A stretch of 64,000 nucleotides of DNA from contig NZ_JAOQNK010000001.1 in NCBI RefSeq assembly GCF_025961315.1, forward strand, positions 558,001 through 622,000, written 5' to 3'. The DNA is from Sphingobacterium kitahiroshimense. Its GTDB lineage: Bacteria > Bacteroidota > Bacteroidia > Sphingobacteriales > Sphingobacteriaceae. Made by a program: the position numbers and the translations under genes. Under the pieces are notes generated by a model, which saw nothing but the letters and a program-made list of their open reading frames with translations, had not been told where the DNA came from and searched no databases. Shown here piece after piece: positions 54,809 through 63,973 of the stretch (positions are counted from its first letter, which is position 1; each line of letters starts with the position of its first letter).

Positions 54809-55282
54809 ATGATACATGATGCGCACATTATTATTCATGCCGCACGGGTAGGCAACATAGAAGTACTAGAAGAACTGATTCGTCAGAAAGTAGATCTTAA
54901 CAGTAGAGATGATAAAGGTTATACGCCACTTATCATTGCCTGTTATAATAACCAATATGAAGCCGCGCAATTATTATTAAACGCAGGCGCACATGTTAAT
55001 GCACAGGATAACGGCGGAAATAGTGCACTGATGGGCGTGGCATTTAAAGGTTATAAGAATATTGCCGAACTACTGATCAATCATGGAGCAAATCTCGATC
55101 TACAACATGGAAATGGAGGAACTGCGCTCATGTTTGCAGCTATGTTTGGAAGAAACGAGGTGCTACAGCTTTTATTAGAGCGAGGTGCTAATAAAAGTAT
55201 TCTCGATACTAGAGGCCTATCAGTTGCGGATCTAGCTGCTCAACAAGGTAATGATGCAGCATTAGAGATATTACAAAATTAA
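54809..55282 (+). CDS. Ankyrin-repeat protein
   Basis: 157 residues made of about four ankyrin repeats (for example NSRDDKGYTPLIIACYNNQYEAAQLLLNAGAHVNAQDNGG and LLINHGANLDLQHGNGGTALMFAAMFG). No signal peptide. Bacterial ankyrin proteins next to catalase genes (AnkB type) are known to support catalase in Pseudomonas. Here it is convergent with the large catalase gene, which makes a similar role a fair guess. Confidence 0.88.
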   Translation: MIHDAHIIIHAARVGNIEVLEELIRQKVDLNSRDDKGYTPLIIACYNNQYEAAQLLLNAGAHVNAQDNGGNSALMGVAFKGYKNIAELLINHGANLDLQHGNGGTALMFAAMFGRNEVLQLLLERGANKSILDTRGLSVADLAAQQGNDAALEILQN

Positions 55283-55300
55283 AAGCTCATTTGTTATTAT

Positions 55301-55329
55301 AAAAATACCCGGCATGACCGGGTATTTTT
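55301..55329. terminator. Bidirectional terminator between ankyrin and catalase genes
   Basis: AAAAATACCCGG and CCGGGTATTTTT with a 5-base loop. The ATACCC here is part of the stem, not a promoter box. Confidence 0.9.
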
Positions 55330-55350
55330 ATGACAATAATTCTAACCGCA

Positions 55351-57540
55351 TTATGCGGGTACCAATCTTGCTTTTTCGCGGTTCCAAAAACGGTGCTGTC
55401 CTATCGCTTTAATAAATAATGGAGCAATAGCCTCCCCATTCTCACGCACAACCACGCCTTCTGCCAAAACAGATTCCTCAGAAAAATCTTCCGGTATTTT
55501 CTTAAAGAAATAAGTCGCCTCGAGTACCTGTAGAGCCTGTTCATCAGCTGCAATGGCTTTACAATGCTTAAATGCTTCATTTAAAAAGTGAACGGCATTT
55601 GCTTCAGCTTCCAGTGTAGCCACACTATTGGTTCCACCAGGTACATAGACAGCATCATATAATACCGATGCCGCGGTCAAAAAGCTTTCATCGACCGGTA
55701 CAGGAGTATCATCGGAAGCAACGACCACCCCTTGTTTAGGAGCTATAATATGAACAACACCTCCGGCAGCAACAATTCTTTCTTTGACCGAAAATAGTGA
55801 TTCCGTGTCTACCCCATCAGCGACAAGGAAAGCAATCTTTCTGCTCTTGATATTATCCTTCACCGTATTTACCATGCTTAATGCCAGTGACTTTTTTACT
55901 TCACCATCCACCTGTATCGGCTTATAGTCGTCCGAATTTCCATCTGCCGGTATACTACGGTTAACAGGTTTTTCCAACACTTCAGGCACTTTAAGACCTA
56001 ATTGGAAAGCGACGGCGGCGGCCAATCCCTTATCAACCAGTGACAGGATGCCGACCATTCTTTCACGAACAGCTACCGTTTTAACCTTACCGAGTTCAAA
56101 ACTGAAAGCATCGATCATATGGTTTTTTTCGGGCTCCGATTGGCTGTAAAAAAACAACCTCGCTTGACTAAAATGATCAAGAAAGCTTTTGCTTCTATTT
56201 CTTACTTTTCTGGCATCGATGCGTTCCTCATAAGAAGTAAAGCCACCATCGGCTTCTTTCACCTGCTGCGGATCGTTATTACCCAATGAATTTGGTCCGT
56301 AGCTGACCTTACCTCGGTTAATCGTTTGACGCATAAAACCGTCCCTTTGGTTATTATAAACAGGAACAATGGGGCGATTGATTGGGATCTCATGAAAATT
56401 TGGTCCACCTAACCGGATCAATTGCGTATCGGTATAAGAAAACAAGCGACCTTGTAACAAAGGATCGTTTGTAAAATCAATACCCGGCACTACATTTCCG
56501 ACATGGAATGCCACCTGCTCCGTTTCAGCAAAGAAATTATCAGGATTGCGATTCAAGGTCATCTTTCCGATCCGTTGTACCGGAACCTGTTCTTCGGGAA
56601 TAATCTTGGTCGGATCTAAGAGGTCAATGCCAAACTTAAATTCATCTTTTTCTGCCACAATCTGTACCCCTAATTCCCATTCTGGAAACGCACCACTTTC
56701 AATTGCTTCCCAGAGATCCCTTCTATGGAAATCAGGATCTTTGCCGGAGATATTCTGCGCTTCATCCCAGGCTACAGCATGTACACCCAATAAAGGCTTC
56801 CAGTGGAATTTAACAAAATTTGCTTCACCTTTAGCATTGATAAAACGGAAAGTATGCACACCAAAACCTTCCATCATCCGATAACTGCGCGGTATAGCCC
56901 TATCGCTCATCAACCACATAATCATGTGGGTAGATTCGGGCATTACTGAAATAAAGTCCCAAAATGTATCATGCGCTGATGCCGCTTGCGGAATTTCATT
57001 ATCTGGCTCAGGTTTGACAGCATGTACAAGGTCTGGAAATTTCATCGCATCCTGGATAAAAAATACAGGCATATTGTTGCCGACAAGATCGAAATTTCCT
57101 TCTTGCGTATAGAATTTAACCGCAAATCCGCGCACGTCTCTCGCCAGATCGGTAGATCCTTTAGAGCCAGCTACTGTTGAGAAACGAACAAATACAGGAG
57201 TTTCAATTTCAGTGTCATTTAAAAACCCAGCTTTGGTGACACTTTCCAACGGTTCATATAATTTAAATACGCCGTGAGCGCCAGAGCCCCGGGCATGAAC
57301 AACACGCTCAGGGATACGTTCATGATCGAAATGCGTGAGCTTTTCTCTTAAAATAAAATCTTCAAGCAGCGTAGCACCACGATCTCCGGCGCGAAGCGAA
57401 TTCTGATCATCATTAATGGCTAAGCCATGATCGGTAGTCATCATTTTTCCTGTTGCATCTACTGTATGAGGAGCTAGAGATTTAATCTTATCATTTTCTG
57501 CTGAAACCGCAGACTGGTCTTGAATATCATTTTTTTTCAT
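55351..57540 (-). CDS. katE: Large-subunit catalase with C-terminal DJ-1/PfpI-like domain
   Basis: 729 residues from MKKNDIQDQS; an upstream extension of the open frame overlaps the previous gene and was rejected. Catalase core: VVHARGSGAHGVF (catalytic His), the NADPH-like FFIQDAMKFPDLVHAVKPEP, and RLFSYTDTQLIRLG (heme Tyr). The last ~150 residues (KIAFLVADGVDTESLFSVKERI, VPGGTNSVATLEAE) form the flavodoxin/DJ-1-like domain of HPII-type catalases. It breaks down hydrogen peroxide in the cytoplasm. It is 19 bp after a DUF892 gene and in one operon with it and with the DUF2383 gene. Confidence 0.95.
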   Translation of the reverse strand: MKKNDIQDQSAVSAENDKIKSLAPHTVDATGKMMTTDHGLAINDDQNSLRAGDRGATLLEDFILREKLTHFDHERIPERVVHARGSGAHGVFKLYEPLESVTKAGFLNDTEIETPVFVRFSTVAGSKGSTDLARDVRGFAVKFYTQEGNFDLVGNNMPVFFIQDAMKFPDLVHAVKPEPDNEIPQAASAHDTFWDFISVMPESTHMIMWLMSDRAIPRSYRMMEGFGVHTFRFINAKGEANFVKFHWKPLLGVHAVAWDEAQNISGKDPDFHRRDLWEAIESGAFPEWELGVQIVAEKDEFKFGIDLLDPTKIIPEEQVPVQRIGKMTLNRNPDNFFAETEQVAFHVGNVVPGIDFTNDPLLQGRLFSYTDTQLIRLGGPNFHEIPINRPIVPVYNNQRDGFMRQTINRGKVSYGPNSLGNNDPQQVKEADGGFTSYEERIDARKVRNRSKSFLDHFSQARLFFYSQSEPEKNHMIDAFSFELGKVKTVAVRERMVGILSLVDKGLAAAVAFQLGLKVPEVLEKPVNRSIPADGNSDDYKPIQVDGEVKKSLALSMVNTVKDNIKSRKIAFLVADGVDTESLFSVKERIVAAGGVVHIIAPKQGVVVASDDTPVPVDESFLTAASVLYDAVYVPGGTNSVATLEAEANAVHFLNEAFKHCKAIAADEQALQVLEATYFFKKIPEDFSEESVLAEGVVVRENGEAIAPLFIKAIGQHRFWNREKARLVPA

Positions 57541-57559
57541 CACCATAGATTTAAATAAT

Positions 57560-58111
57560 TTATGATTCTTCCGCTGCAGTATAGTTAACATCATCTTCAG
57601 CAACTTCTGTTAACAAACTATCTGCAGCCTTCTCTTCTTCAAGAGTTTCTTCAAGTAAAGTGGCAACATCTGCTAATCCCAAGGTAATGGCCAGTTGCAA
57701 TAAACCACCATAACTAGCAATTTCGTAATGTTCAACTTTTTGAGAGGCCAGTATGATACCAACATCGCGCGTTGCAGATTCGGGCTCTGTACTCTCAATA
57801 ATCCCCTCGCCCTCCTTAGCTAAACCTTCCATTGCATCACATTTTTTAGCAATTGGTACTTTGCCCATCAGCTGAAATATTTGCTCCAGACGTGTTACAT
57901 GCCCTTCAGTTTCTTTCAAATGATTAGTAATGGCTTCAACTAAAGCTGGAGAAGTAGCTGCTTTAATCATTTTTGGCAACGTTTTGGCTAAATGGTTTTC
58001 TGCCCAATACAGATCCATGATTCCATCCATAAAGAGCTCAAGCAATGCCGGCTCTGCAGTAATGGATGATTTAGTTTTAAATTTCGGGATAGTTCCAGTT
58101 TCGTTTTTCAT
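57560..58111 (-). CDS. Ferritin-like DUF892 (YciF/YciE-type) protein
   Basis: 183 residues. The pattern LLELFMDGIMDLYWAENHLAKTLPKMIKAATSPALVEAITNHLKETEGHVTRLEQIF, then EHYEIASYGGLLQLA, is that of the YciF/DUF892 family, which has a ferritin-like di-iron bundle with Glu and His ligands. These proteins are part of general stress sets in enterobacteria. Here it lies between a DUF2383 gene and a catalase gene, with short gaps (10 and 19 bp), so it is likely part of one peroxide-stress operon. Confidence 0.92.
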   Translation of the reverse strand: MKNETGTIPKFKTKSSITAEPALLELFMDGIMDLYWAENHLAKTLPKMIKAATSPALVEAITNHLKETEGHVTRLEQIFQLMGKVPIAKKCDAMEGLAKEGEGIIESTEPESATRDVGIILASQKVEHYEIASYGGLLQLAITLGLADVATLLEETLEEEKAADSLLTEVAEDDVNYTAAEES

Positions 58112-58121
58112 AACATTTTAT

Positions 58122-58610
58122 TTATTTGGAGGCATTATCGCGTAAACTTTTAATTTCGTTGTGTGCTTCAGATTGCTTACTCGATTGATCTAACAGGATA
58201 TTACAGACCTCCATTGATAAATCGTTGACATGCTCTTCGAGCGTTTTTTTATACGTCTTTTTAAAAGCATCCTCTCCTTTTTCGCAACTTTCAAGCAAGC
58301 TCTTTCTATCGTTTCCGACAATATTTCCTTTCACACTCATCCACATTCTGAAAAGTTTACCACTTAACATGGTTTCCTCTGTTGGTTGCTCTCCTTCTTG
58401 AAGCACATAGGGTGTGAGTTCATCAATAAAGCGTTCAGATTGCAAAATATTATTTGCAAACATATGACGAAGCGTATCAAGACCTAAACCATGCGCAAGA
58501 TCCAAGGCAGTTTTATAACCCGCTATACGGTCATTATTAATTTTAATTAAGTCGTTGACGATGTCTGGATTGTTTAGGATGACGTCTGGATTGTTTAAAT
58601 TATTTTCCAT
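58122..58610 (-). CDS. DUF2383/PA2169-type four-helix-bundle protein (copy 3)
   Basis: 162 residues. The N-terminus has a small internal repeat (NNPDVILNNPDIVNDL). The body (INNDRIAGYKTALDLAHGLG, SGKLFRMWMSVKGNIVGNDRKSLLESCEKGEDAFKKTYKKTL) is close to copy 2. It is the first gene of the operon with DUF892 and catalase. A stress box is 80 bp upstream. Confidence 0.85.
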   Translation of the reverse strand: MENNLNNPDVILNNPDIVNDLIKINNDRIAGYKTALDLAHGLGLDTLRHMFANNILQSERFIDELTPYVLQEGEQPTEETMLSGKLFRMWMSVKGNIVGNDRKSLLESCEKGEDAFKKTYKKTLEEHVNDLSMEVCNILLDQSSKQSEAHNEIKSLRDNASK

Positions 58611-58689
58611 AATGTTTTTTTTAGTTGATTTAACAGTTATAGGAAAAGAACATACCTTAGAATCGATAGTTCAATACAGTTTCTAATTC

Positions 58690-58713
58690 GGGTATTTACA
58701 CAAGAGTTACGTA
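58690..58713 (-). promoter_or_regulatory. Stress-box promoter motif (TACG-N14-ATACCC)
   Basis: In gene direction TACG, 14 bases, ATACCCG. The box ends 80 bp before the DUF2383/DUF892/catalase operon ATG. The same layout is before sigma factor 1. Confidence 0.5.
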
Positions 58714-58879
58714 TTAATCACCAGTACGGAACATAGATTTAGTCAAATAAAACTGTTAAAAAGCTTGCACAACCATGTAGCTTATTTTAGTAAACAAATA
58801 AAGGTCATAGCATTCTTGTTACGAGCCAAATTTGTTTTTTATTATTAACCATGCAGTGCTTCATTTTTAATCTTACCAC

Positions 58880-60409
58880 CTACTTCTTTAGGTTATGTGT
58901 AGATAGGCCCTCCGTAGCAGGCCCCGTAAGTAACTCCCCATTTGGTGCGTAGCGAGCTCCATGGCAAGGGCAATCCCAGCTTTTTTCGGTGTTATTCCAT
59001 TGCACAATGCAGCCAGCATGCTTACATACGGGATCTAAGGCAAATAATGTTCCCTCATCATCTTTATATACGCCTAAAGTGTGTTTATCATAATCGATAA
59101 TTTTCCCTTCTCCCTTAGCAAGATCAGCTAAGCCATCAATTTTATCAACGGCAAGGCGATCGATGATCAGATGTTTAGCAACATCAAAGTTTTCCGAAAT
59201 AAAATTCGAAAACCCAGCAATGGGCTTAACCCTCCCCGGCGAAAACAGTTGTTCATATTCACTGGTACCATTTATAATAAGATCTGCAATAATTTTACCG
59301 GATAATGTTCCGAAAATCATTCCATTACCACTATATCCAGTTGCTACAAACTGCTGTTTTGATTTCTTTCCAGGAAAATAACCAATGTAAGGAAGCCCAT
59401 CCGTGCTTTCGTAATACTGAGAAGACCATTTATACAGCACAGCCCTTACAGCATAATGCTTTCTTACAAATGCTTCCAATTTTACAAAATTGAATTCGGG
59501 ATTAGGATGTTGACCGGTTTTATGGTCTTGTCCGCCAACCAATAAGATCGTTTGGTCTTGATAAGTAGCTTTCCTAAAATAATGAAAAGGTTCCTGCATA
59601 TCGTAAATGAGATCATCGGGATATTGATGCTCATCTTCCAGCTGAAATCCCATGACATAACTTCGATAAGGAGCAAGTTTAAACGTTAAGAGATGAATCC
59701 CCGGCGGCGTATGGGTAGCATAAACCACAGCATCTGCATAGTAATGATGATCGTCGCCAACAGTTATTTTTTGTCTATTATTCTCTTCTTTGACTTCATT
59801 GACTGCTGCCCCTTCTTGAATTACGCCACCAGCATTTTCGTATTGGGATAAAAGCACTTTCAGATATTCCAAAGGATGGAAACGTCCCTGCTTCTCAAAC
59901 TTTATGGCTTTTGTCATATCCATCGGTCCAGGAATATCAGTGACATAGGTCGCCTGTAAACCTACCTCCAGAATGGCGTCATATATTTTTTTTAATTCTT
60001 TCTCTTCATCTTCATTAGTAGCATACATATAGCCATTGCAATGCTCCAGGTCACATGAAATGTTAAACTGTTGCACGTGATTGGAAATTATTGTCAAGGC
60101 TTCTTTTGCCGCACTGGCTGCTAAGGTGGCATTTTCTTTACCAAAGTTGGAAATCAGATCATAGTAAGGCGTATCAAGAACAGTGTTCAGGTGTGCCGAA
60201 GTACCCGAAGTTGTTCCGAATCCTATGGTTTTAGCTTCTAAGATTAAACAGTTTTTACCCGCATTTTGCAGCATTAACCCCGTAGTAATTCCGGTTATAC
60301 CCGCACCGATAATGACTACATCATAATCGTGTTGTGCTACTGTGTCTTTATGATCATTCAATTGACTTGTATCTTGCCAATAGCTTAAATTAGATCCGTC
60401 TCTTTTCAT
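58880..60409 (-). CDS. FAD-dependent oxidoreductase with C-terminal Rieske domain
   Basis: 509 residues. The DadA-like FAD domain starts with DYDVVIIGAGITGITTGLMLQNAG and continues through ATGYSGNGMIFGTLSG. The last ~70 residues form a Rieske 2Fe-2S domain with CKHAGC and CPCHGARY as ligand motifs, and GPATEG after it. Fusions of an amine/amino-acid-oxidase-like domain and a Rieske domain are known (IPR005805-type). The substrate is not known. It is 74 bp after the ligD gene in the same direction and may be in its operon. Confidence 0.9.
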   Translation of the reverse strand: MKRDGSNLSYWQDTSQLNDHKDTVAQHDYDVVIIGAGITGITTGLMLQNAGKNCLILEAKTIGFGTTSGTSAHLNTVLDTPYYDLISNFGKENATLAASAAKEALTIISNHVQQFNISCDLEHCNGYMYATNEDEEKELKKIYDAILEVGLQATYVTDIPGPMDMTKAIKFEKQGRFHPLEYLKVLLSQYENAGGVIQEGAAVNEVKEENNRQKITVGDDHHYYADAVVYATHTPPGIHLLTFKLAPYRSYVMGFQLEDEHQYPDDLIYDMQEPFHYFRKATYQDQTILLVGGQDHKTGQHPNPEFNFVKLEAFVRKHYAVRAVLYKWSSQYYESTDGLPYIGYFPGKKSKQQFVATGYSGNGMIFGTLSGKIIADLIINGTSEYEQLFSPGRVKPIAGFSNFISENFDVAKHLIIDRLAVDKIDGLADLAKGEGKIIDYDKHTLGVYKDDEGTLFALDPVCKHAGCIVQWNNTEKSWDCPCHGARYAPNGELLTGPATEGLSTHNLKK

Positions 60410-60483
60410 GGATTCTTTCTTTTAATGTACATGATAACCGATTATTTTACTGGTGAAAAACAGTAACTACCGGTGCTATTTAC

Positions 60484-63183
60484 CTATTCTGCTGAGTATT
60501 TATCAATTACTTTTTTGAGATCGATTCCTTTACCAAGTACAGGTTTAAAAATGTCACCTACACTTTCCAGTCTTTCAATCGCATTAAATATGGTAAAATC
60601 ACTCATCTTAAGACCTTTTTTTACCTCTTCCCAATATAAAGGCATCGAAACAGTCGCTCCTGGCTTAGGTCTTACTGAGTATACCGAGGCAATAGTTGCA
60701 TGCGGTCTGTTCTGTAGAAAATCCAGGTACATCCGTCCTTTCCTATTTTTTACTGTACGTTCTAGACTCGTAAAATTTGGAAGTTCCCGATTGATCAAGG
60801 TTACGACAACGCGTGCAAATTCTTTGGATTGTTCGTAGGTATACTTATTATTCAAGGGAATATAGATGTGAAGACCCGTAGATCCACTAGTCTTACAATA
60901 GCTTGGCACACCCATATCATCCAGCAATTGCTTGGTAACTTGGGCAGTCTCAATAACCTGATTAAATGAATTTTGGTCAGGATCAAGATCAATAATGCAG
61001 AACGTCGGATTGTCTGGTTTTTTAACGGTGCTATTCCAGGGATTCATTTCAATACAGCCCAGGTTGGCCATATACAGTAAGGTCGCTTCATCTTTCCCGA
61101 CAAGGTACAGTTTGTCCTTTTGATCTGTCTCACTTTTATATAGGTAAGTTTCAGCCCATTCGGGTGCGCTGTCTGCCACATTCTTAAAATAGAAACCTTC
61201 TCCTTTTATACCATCAGGGAAGCGGTTCATGCTCTGAGGCCGATCTTTGAGATAGGGCAATATATAAGGCGCGATCTGGTAATAGTAATTGATGAGATCG
61301 CGCTTGGTAATTTTCTCATCTGGCCAAAAAATCTTATCCAGATTCGTAAACTTCAGATCTTGTTTATTGACCTTTTTGACCTGCGTTTTTTCTGTCGGAT
61401 TTAATAAAGTTTTTCGTTTCATCTTACCTTGGGCAACAATAATATTTTTCTTTGAATCATTTACAATCTTCTTGGTAGATTCCTCTTTTTCCAGAACAAT
61501 ACTTTTTGGATCTTTATCCTCCCGCAATCCTATAAATGAAGGATGACGCATCACGCCATCTGTCGTCATTTCGGTAAAACTAACCTCACAGATTAGTTTT
61601 GGTTTTAGCCAGGTGACATTTGCATGTGGCGGGTCAGGTCGGAATCTAGAGGCTTTATTGACATCAGGTTCTGTACTGAATGGAGATTTATCAGCAGTTA
61701 CTTGATTAAACTTTTCCAGCATCTCTTTTTGCAGCTTGTCACTGAAACCAGTCCCCACCTTACCGGTGTAAACCAGTTTTTTCCCTTCATATACGCCCAC
61801 TAGAATGCTGCTGAATACTTTACTTGAACCATCGTTTTTTGTAAAGCCTCCAATAACAACTTCCTGCCGCTTATTTGCTTTAATTTTTAACCAGTCCTTT
61901 GTTCGAGCATGTACATGGTAAGCACTATCTTTACGTTTTGCCATAATCCCTTCCAGCCCCATTTCTCTTGCAGTTTCTAAAAACTTGATCCCTGAAGTAT
62001 AAAATGGCGTACTCAACTTAATGGTTTCGCTCGTTGATAAAATTTCATGAAGTATTGCTTTGCGATCAGTTAAAGTTAATTTGGTCAGGTCCTTTCCTTT
62101 ATACCATAAAATATCGAATACATAATAGAGTAAATCTCCATCCGCCTCACTACGCCAGTTCTGCAGTGCACCGAAATTGGCATGCCCGTTCTCACCCACA
62201 ACAACAATTTCACCATCCAAAATAGCTTCCAGCTTCATCGCTTTTAGCTCTTCATAGATGGGGTAAAATTTCTCGTTAAAACTCTTATCATTACGAGATT
62301 TAATTTCAGTTGTTTTATTGCCATTTAAAAAAGAAACAGCTCTGTAACCGTCCCATTTCACTTCATAAAGCCACTCATCGTCATCAAAAGGTTGATCAGT
62401 CAGTGTGGCCAGCATAGGCTCGACATGCTCATAGAAATCTTTTTTAGGCGTTTTTTTTAGAAGCATCGCTAGGTCGATATCATCACCCTCAGTTTCATCC
62501 GAAGTCGAAAGTTTTTCTTCGATACTTGCGGAAGCTTTTTTCTTGCCAGCAGGCTTATCTTTGGAACTACTTTTCTGGGTTGTTTTTTGTCCATAAACAC
62601 GATCCGGGGACTTTTCCATCTGTGCGATGCTCTTTTTAGAAATAACAGATTTATCCTTTAGGGTGATATCTTTATCACTCGCATATTTATCGTCCAGCTT
62701 CATCAGCAACCAGCTATTTTCAGCCTTGCCATACGCCTTGACCAAGGCAAATTCGCCTTTCAATTTGTTGCCGTTAAGCTTAAATTTAAGTTTACCGGCT
62801 TTTAGCTGTTTTAAAAGCTCTTTTTCCTGTTTTTTGACATCGCCACCTACAGAATCAGCAGGTTCATAAGTTCCTTCATCCCAAACAATGACTGTTCCAC
62901 CACCGTATTGTCCCTTGGGAATCACGCCTTCAAAATTCCGGTAATCTAAAGGATGATCCTCGACCATCATGGCCAGTCGTTTAATATCAGCATCGAGCGA
63001 TGGCCCCTTTGGTACAGCCCAACTCTTAAGAACACCATCCATTTCTAGGCGGAAATCATAATGCAGATGGGAAGCAGCATGCTTTTGTACCACAAATCTT
63101 AATTCTTTACCAGAAGACTTACCGCCAAAAGGTTCTGGCGTATTCTTTTGAGATCGTTTTTCACGATATTTATCTAAAGTCAT
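60484..63183 (-). CDS. ligD: DNA ligase D, phosphoesterase-ligase-polymerase
   Basis: 899 residues. The order is 3'-phosphoesterase (about 1-180; HLHYDFRLEMDGVLKSWAVPKG, VIPKGQYGGGTVIVWDEG), ATP-dependent ligase (about 255-560; adenylated Lys near residue 280 in YEVKWDGYRA, LDGEIVVV) and polymerase/primase (about 610-899; LINYYYQIAPYILPYLKDRPQ, SGSTGLHIYIPL, MYLDFLQNRPHATIA). It repairs double-strand breaks by end joining, together with Ku. No Ku gene is in this window. The gap before the ligase domain is rich in Lys, Ser and Asp. It follows a small gene by 32 bp. Confidence 0.97.
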   Translation of the reverse strand: MTLDKYREKRSQKNTPEPFGGKSSGKELRFVVQKHAASHLHYDFRLEMDGVLKSWAVPKGPSLDADIKRLAMMVEDHPLDYRNFEGVIPKGQYGGGTVIVWDEGTYEPADSVGGDVKKQEKELLKQLKAGKLKFKLNGNKLKGEFALVKAYGKAENSWLLMKLDDKYASDKDITLKDKSVISKKSIAQMEKSPDRVYGQKTTQKSSSKDKPAGKKKASASIEEKLSTSDETEGDDIDLAMLLKKTPKKDFYEHVEPMLATLTDQPFDDDEWLYEVKWDGYRAVSFLNGNKTTEIKSRNDKSFNEKFYPIYEELKAMKLEAILDGEIVVVGENGHANFGALQNWRSEADGDLLYYVFDILWYKGKDLTKLTLTDRKAILHEILSTSETIKLSTPFYTSGIKFLETAREMGLEGIMAKRKDSAYHVHARTKDWLKIKANKRQEVVIGGFTKNDGSSKVFSSILVGVYEGKKLVYTGKVGTGFSDKLQKEMLEKFNQVTADKSPFSTEPDVNKASRFRPDPPHANVTWLKPKLICEVSFTEMTTDGVMRHPSFIGLREDKDPKSIVLEKEESTKKIVNDSKKNIIVAQGKMKRKTLLNPTEKTQVKKVNKQDLKFTNLDKIFWPDEKITKRDLINYYYQIAPYILPYLKDRPQSMNRFPDGIKGEGFYFKNVADSAPEWAETYLYKSETDQKDKLYLVGKDEATLLYMANLGCIEMNPWNSTVKKPDNPTFCIIDLDPDQNSFNQVIETAQVTKQLLDDMGVPSYCKTSGSTGLHIYIPLNNKYTYEQSKEFARVVVTLINRELPNFTSLERTVKNRKGRMYLDFLQNRPHATIASVYSVRPKPGATVSMPLYWEEVKKGLKMSDFTIFNAIERLESVGDIFKPVLGKGIDLKKVIDKYSAE

Positions 63184-63215
63184 AATTCATGAGTTATACG
63201 TTGAAAAAGAAACCA

Positions 63216-63467
63216 CTAAGTAGCCTTACCTTTATGTTCCCAATGATCTTTGACGGTATTGCCCTCATCGTCGATTTTTAGTCTTCTGGCATATCGGTCT
63301 CCGATAATATTTCCGTTAGAATTCTTCTTCCCTATAAAAAGCATAATTGGCCTCCCTTCATCATCCGTTTTAAACATCAGATCGTACCGTCCGAATTTCT
63401 GCTCCATCAATGTTAATGGGGCATACTGTTTTACTAAAATTTTTAAAATTGGCTCTTTTAATGACAT
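63216..63467 (-). CDS. Small protein upstream of ligD
   Basis: 83 residues, soluble and charged. MSLKEPILKILVKQYAPLT starts it, and the C-terminus holds RRLKIDDEGNTVKDHWEHKGK. Two DDEG stretches recur (TDDEGRPIM, DDEGNTV). I do not recognise the family. The gene is 32 bp before ligD, and a stress box lies 84 bp before it, so it probably starts the ligD transcript. Confidence 0.7.
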   Translation of the reverse strand: MSLKEPILKILVKQYAPLTLMEQKFGRYDLMFKTDDEGRPIMLFIGKKNSNGNIIGDRYARRLKIDDEGNTVKDHWEHKGKAT

Positions 63468-63841
63468 ACCGTAATTATAAATAAGTACCAGGTTCCATAT
63501 TGATCTAAGAACACACCTATTACGCGTATAGTTCTAATGATCATGAAATCGGGTATTTTATCGCCATAACGGGCATAAACCACTGTACGAAAGTCTGATC
63601 CGAAGAAGCAACCACAACATAAGATATACCTCCTACTGCAGTTAAATCTAGCTCATTCTGCTCCATACATCTCGTCCACATTACGTGGCTCAATACTGCA
63701 CAAATTTATGTTGCACAGATGACAAACCACTTACCAATACAAACGTATAACTTTATAAGTTATTGAAATATAGATAAATGATTGATTTGTCTGTTTAGTA
63801 AAACTTTCAGATATTTGTGTGGGTACAACATTAACCAAAAA
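63468..63841. other. Intergenic region, 374 bp
   Basis: It contains the stress box of the ligD operon at 63551-63559. The rest shows no feature I can support. Confidence 0.5.
63551..63559 (-). promoter_or_regulatory. Stress-box promoter motif (AAAATACCC)
   Basis: Reads GATAAAATACCCGATTTCAT in gene direction. The box ends 84 bp before the ATG of the gene preceding ligD. Confidence 0.45.
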
Positions 63842-63973
63842 ATGGCCTTAAAAAAAATGAGAAGATTATTACTAAATGCGATTTTTATCAGTAGTTTTTC
63901 CTGTACAAATAGTTTCGATACAAACGTAAATACCAAGACCTTTGGTGGTAACTCTAGCCAAGATCACATTTAA
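63842..63973 (+). CDS. Possible small lipoprotein
   Basis: 43 residues from ATG (or 38 from a second ATG at 63857). A basic start and hydrophobic stretch lead to SSFSC, a plausible lipoprotein site, followed by a short Asn/Thr/Ser-rich tail. The open frame upstream of 63842 is probably not translated. It is too short for a clear family. It lies near the window edge. Confidence 0.4.
   Translation: MALKKMRRLLLNAIFISSFSCTNSFDTNVNTKTFGGNSSQDHI

Noticed and set aside
55301..55329. ATACCC between ankyrin and catalase as a stress box
   Set aside because: It forms the stem of a bidirectional terminator between convergent genes.
57541..57603. 21-residue N-terminal extension of catalase
   Set aside because: It would overlap the DUF892 gene, and large catalases usually begin close to MKKND-like sequences; no support for the longer form.
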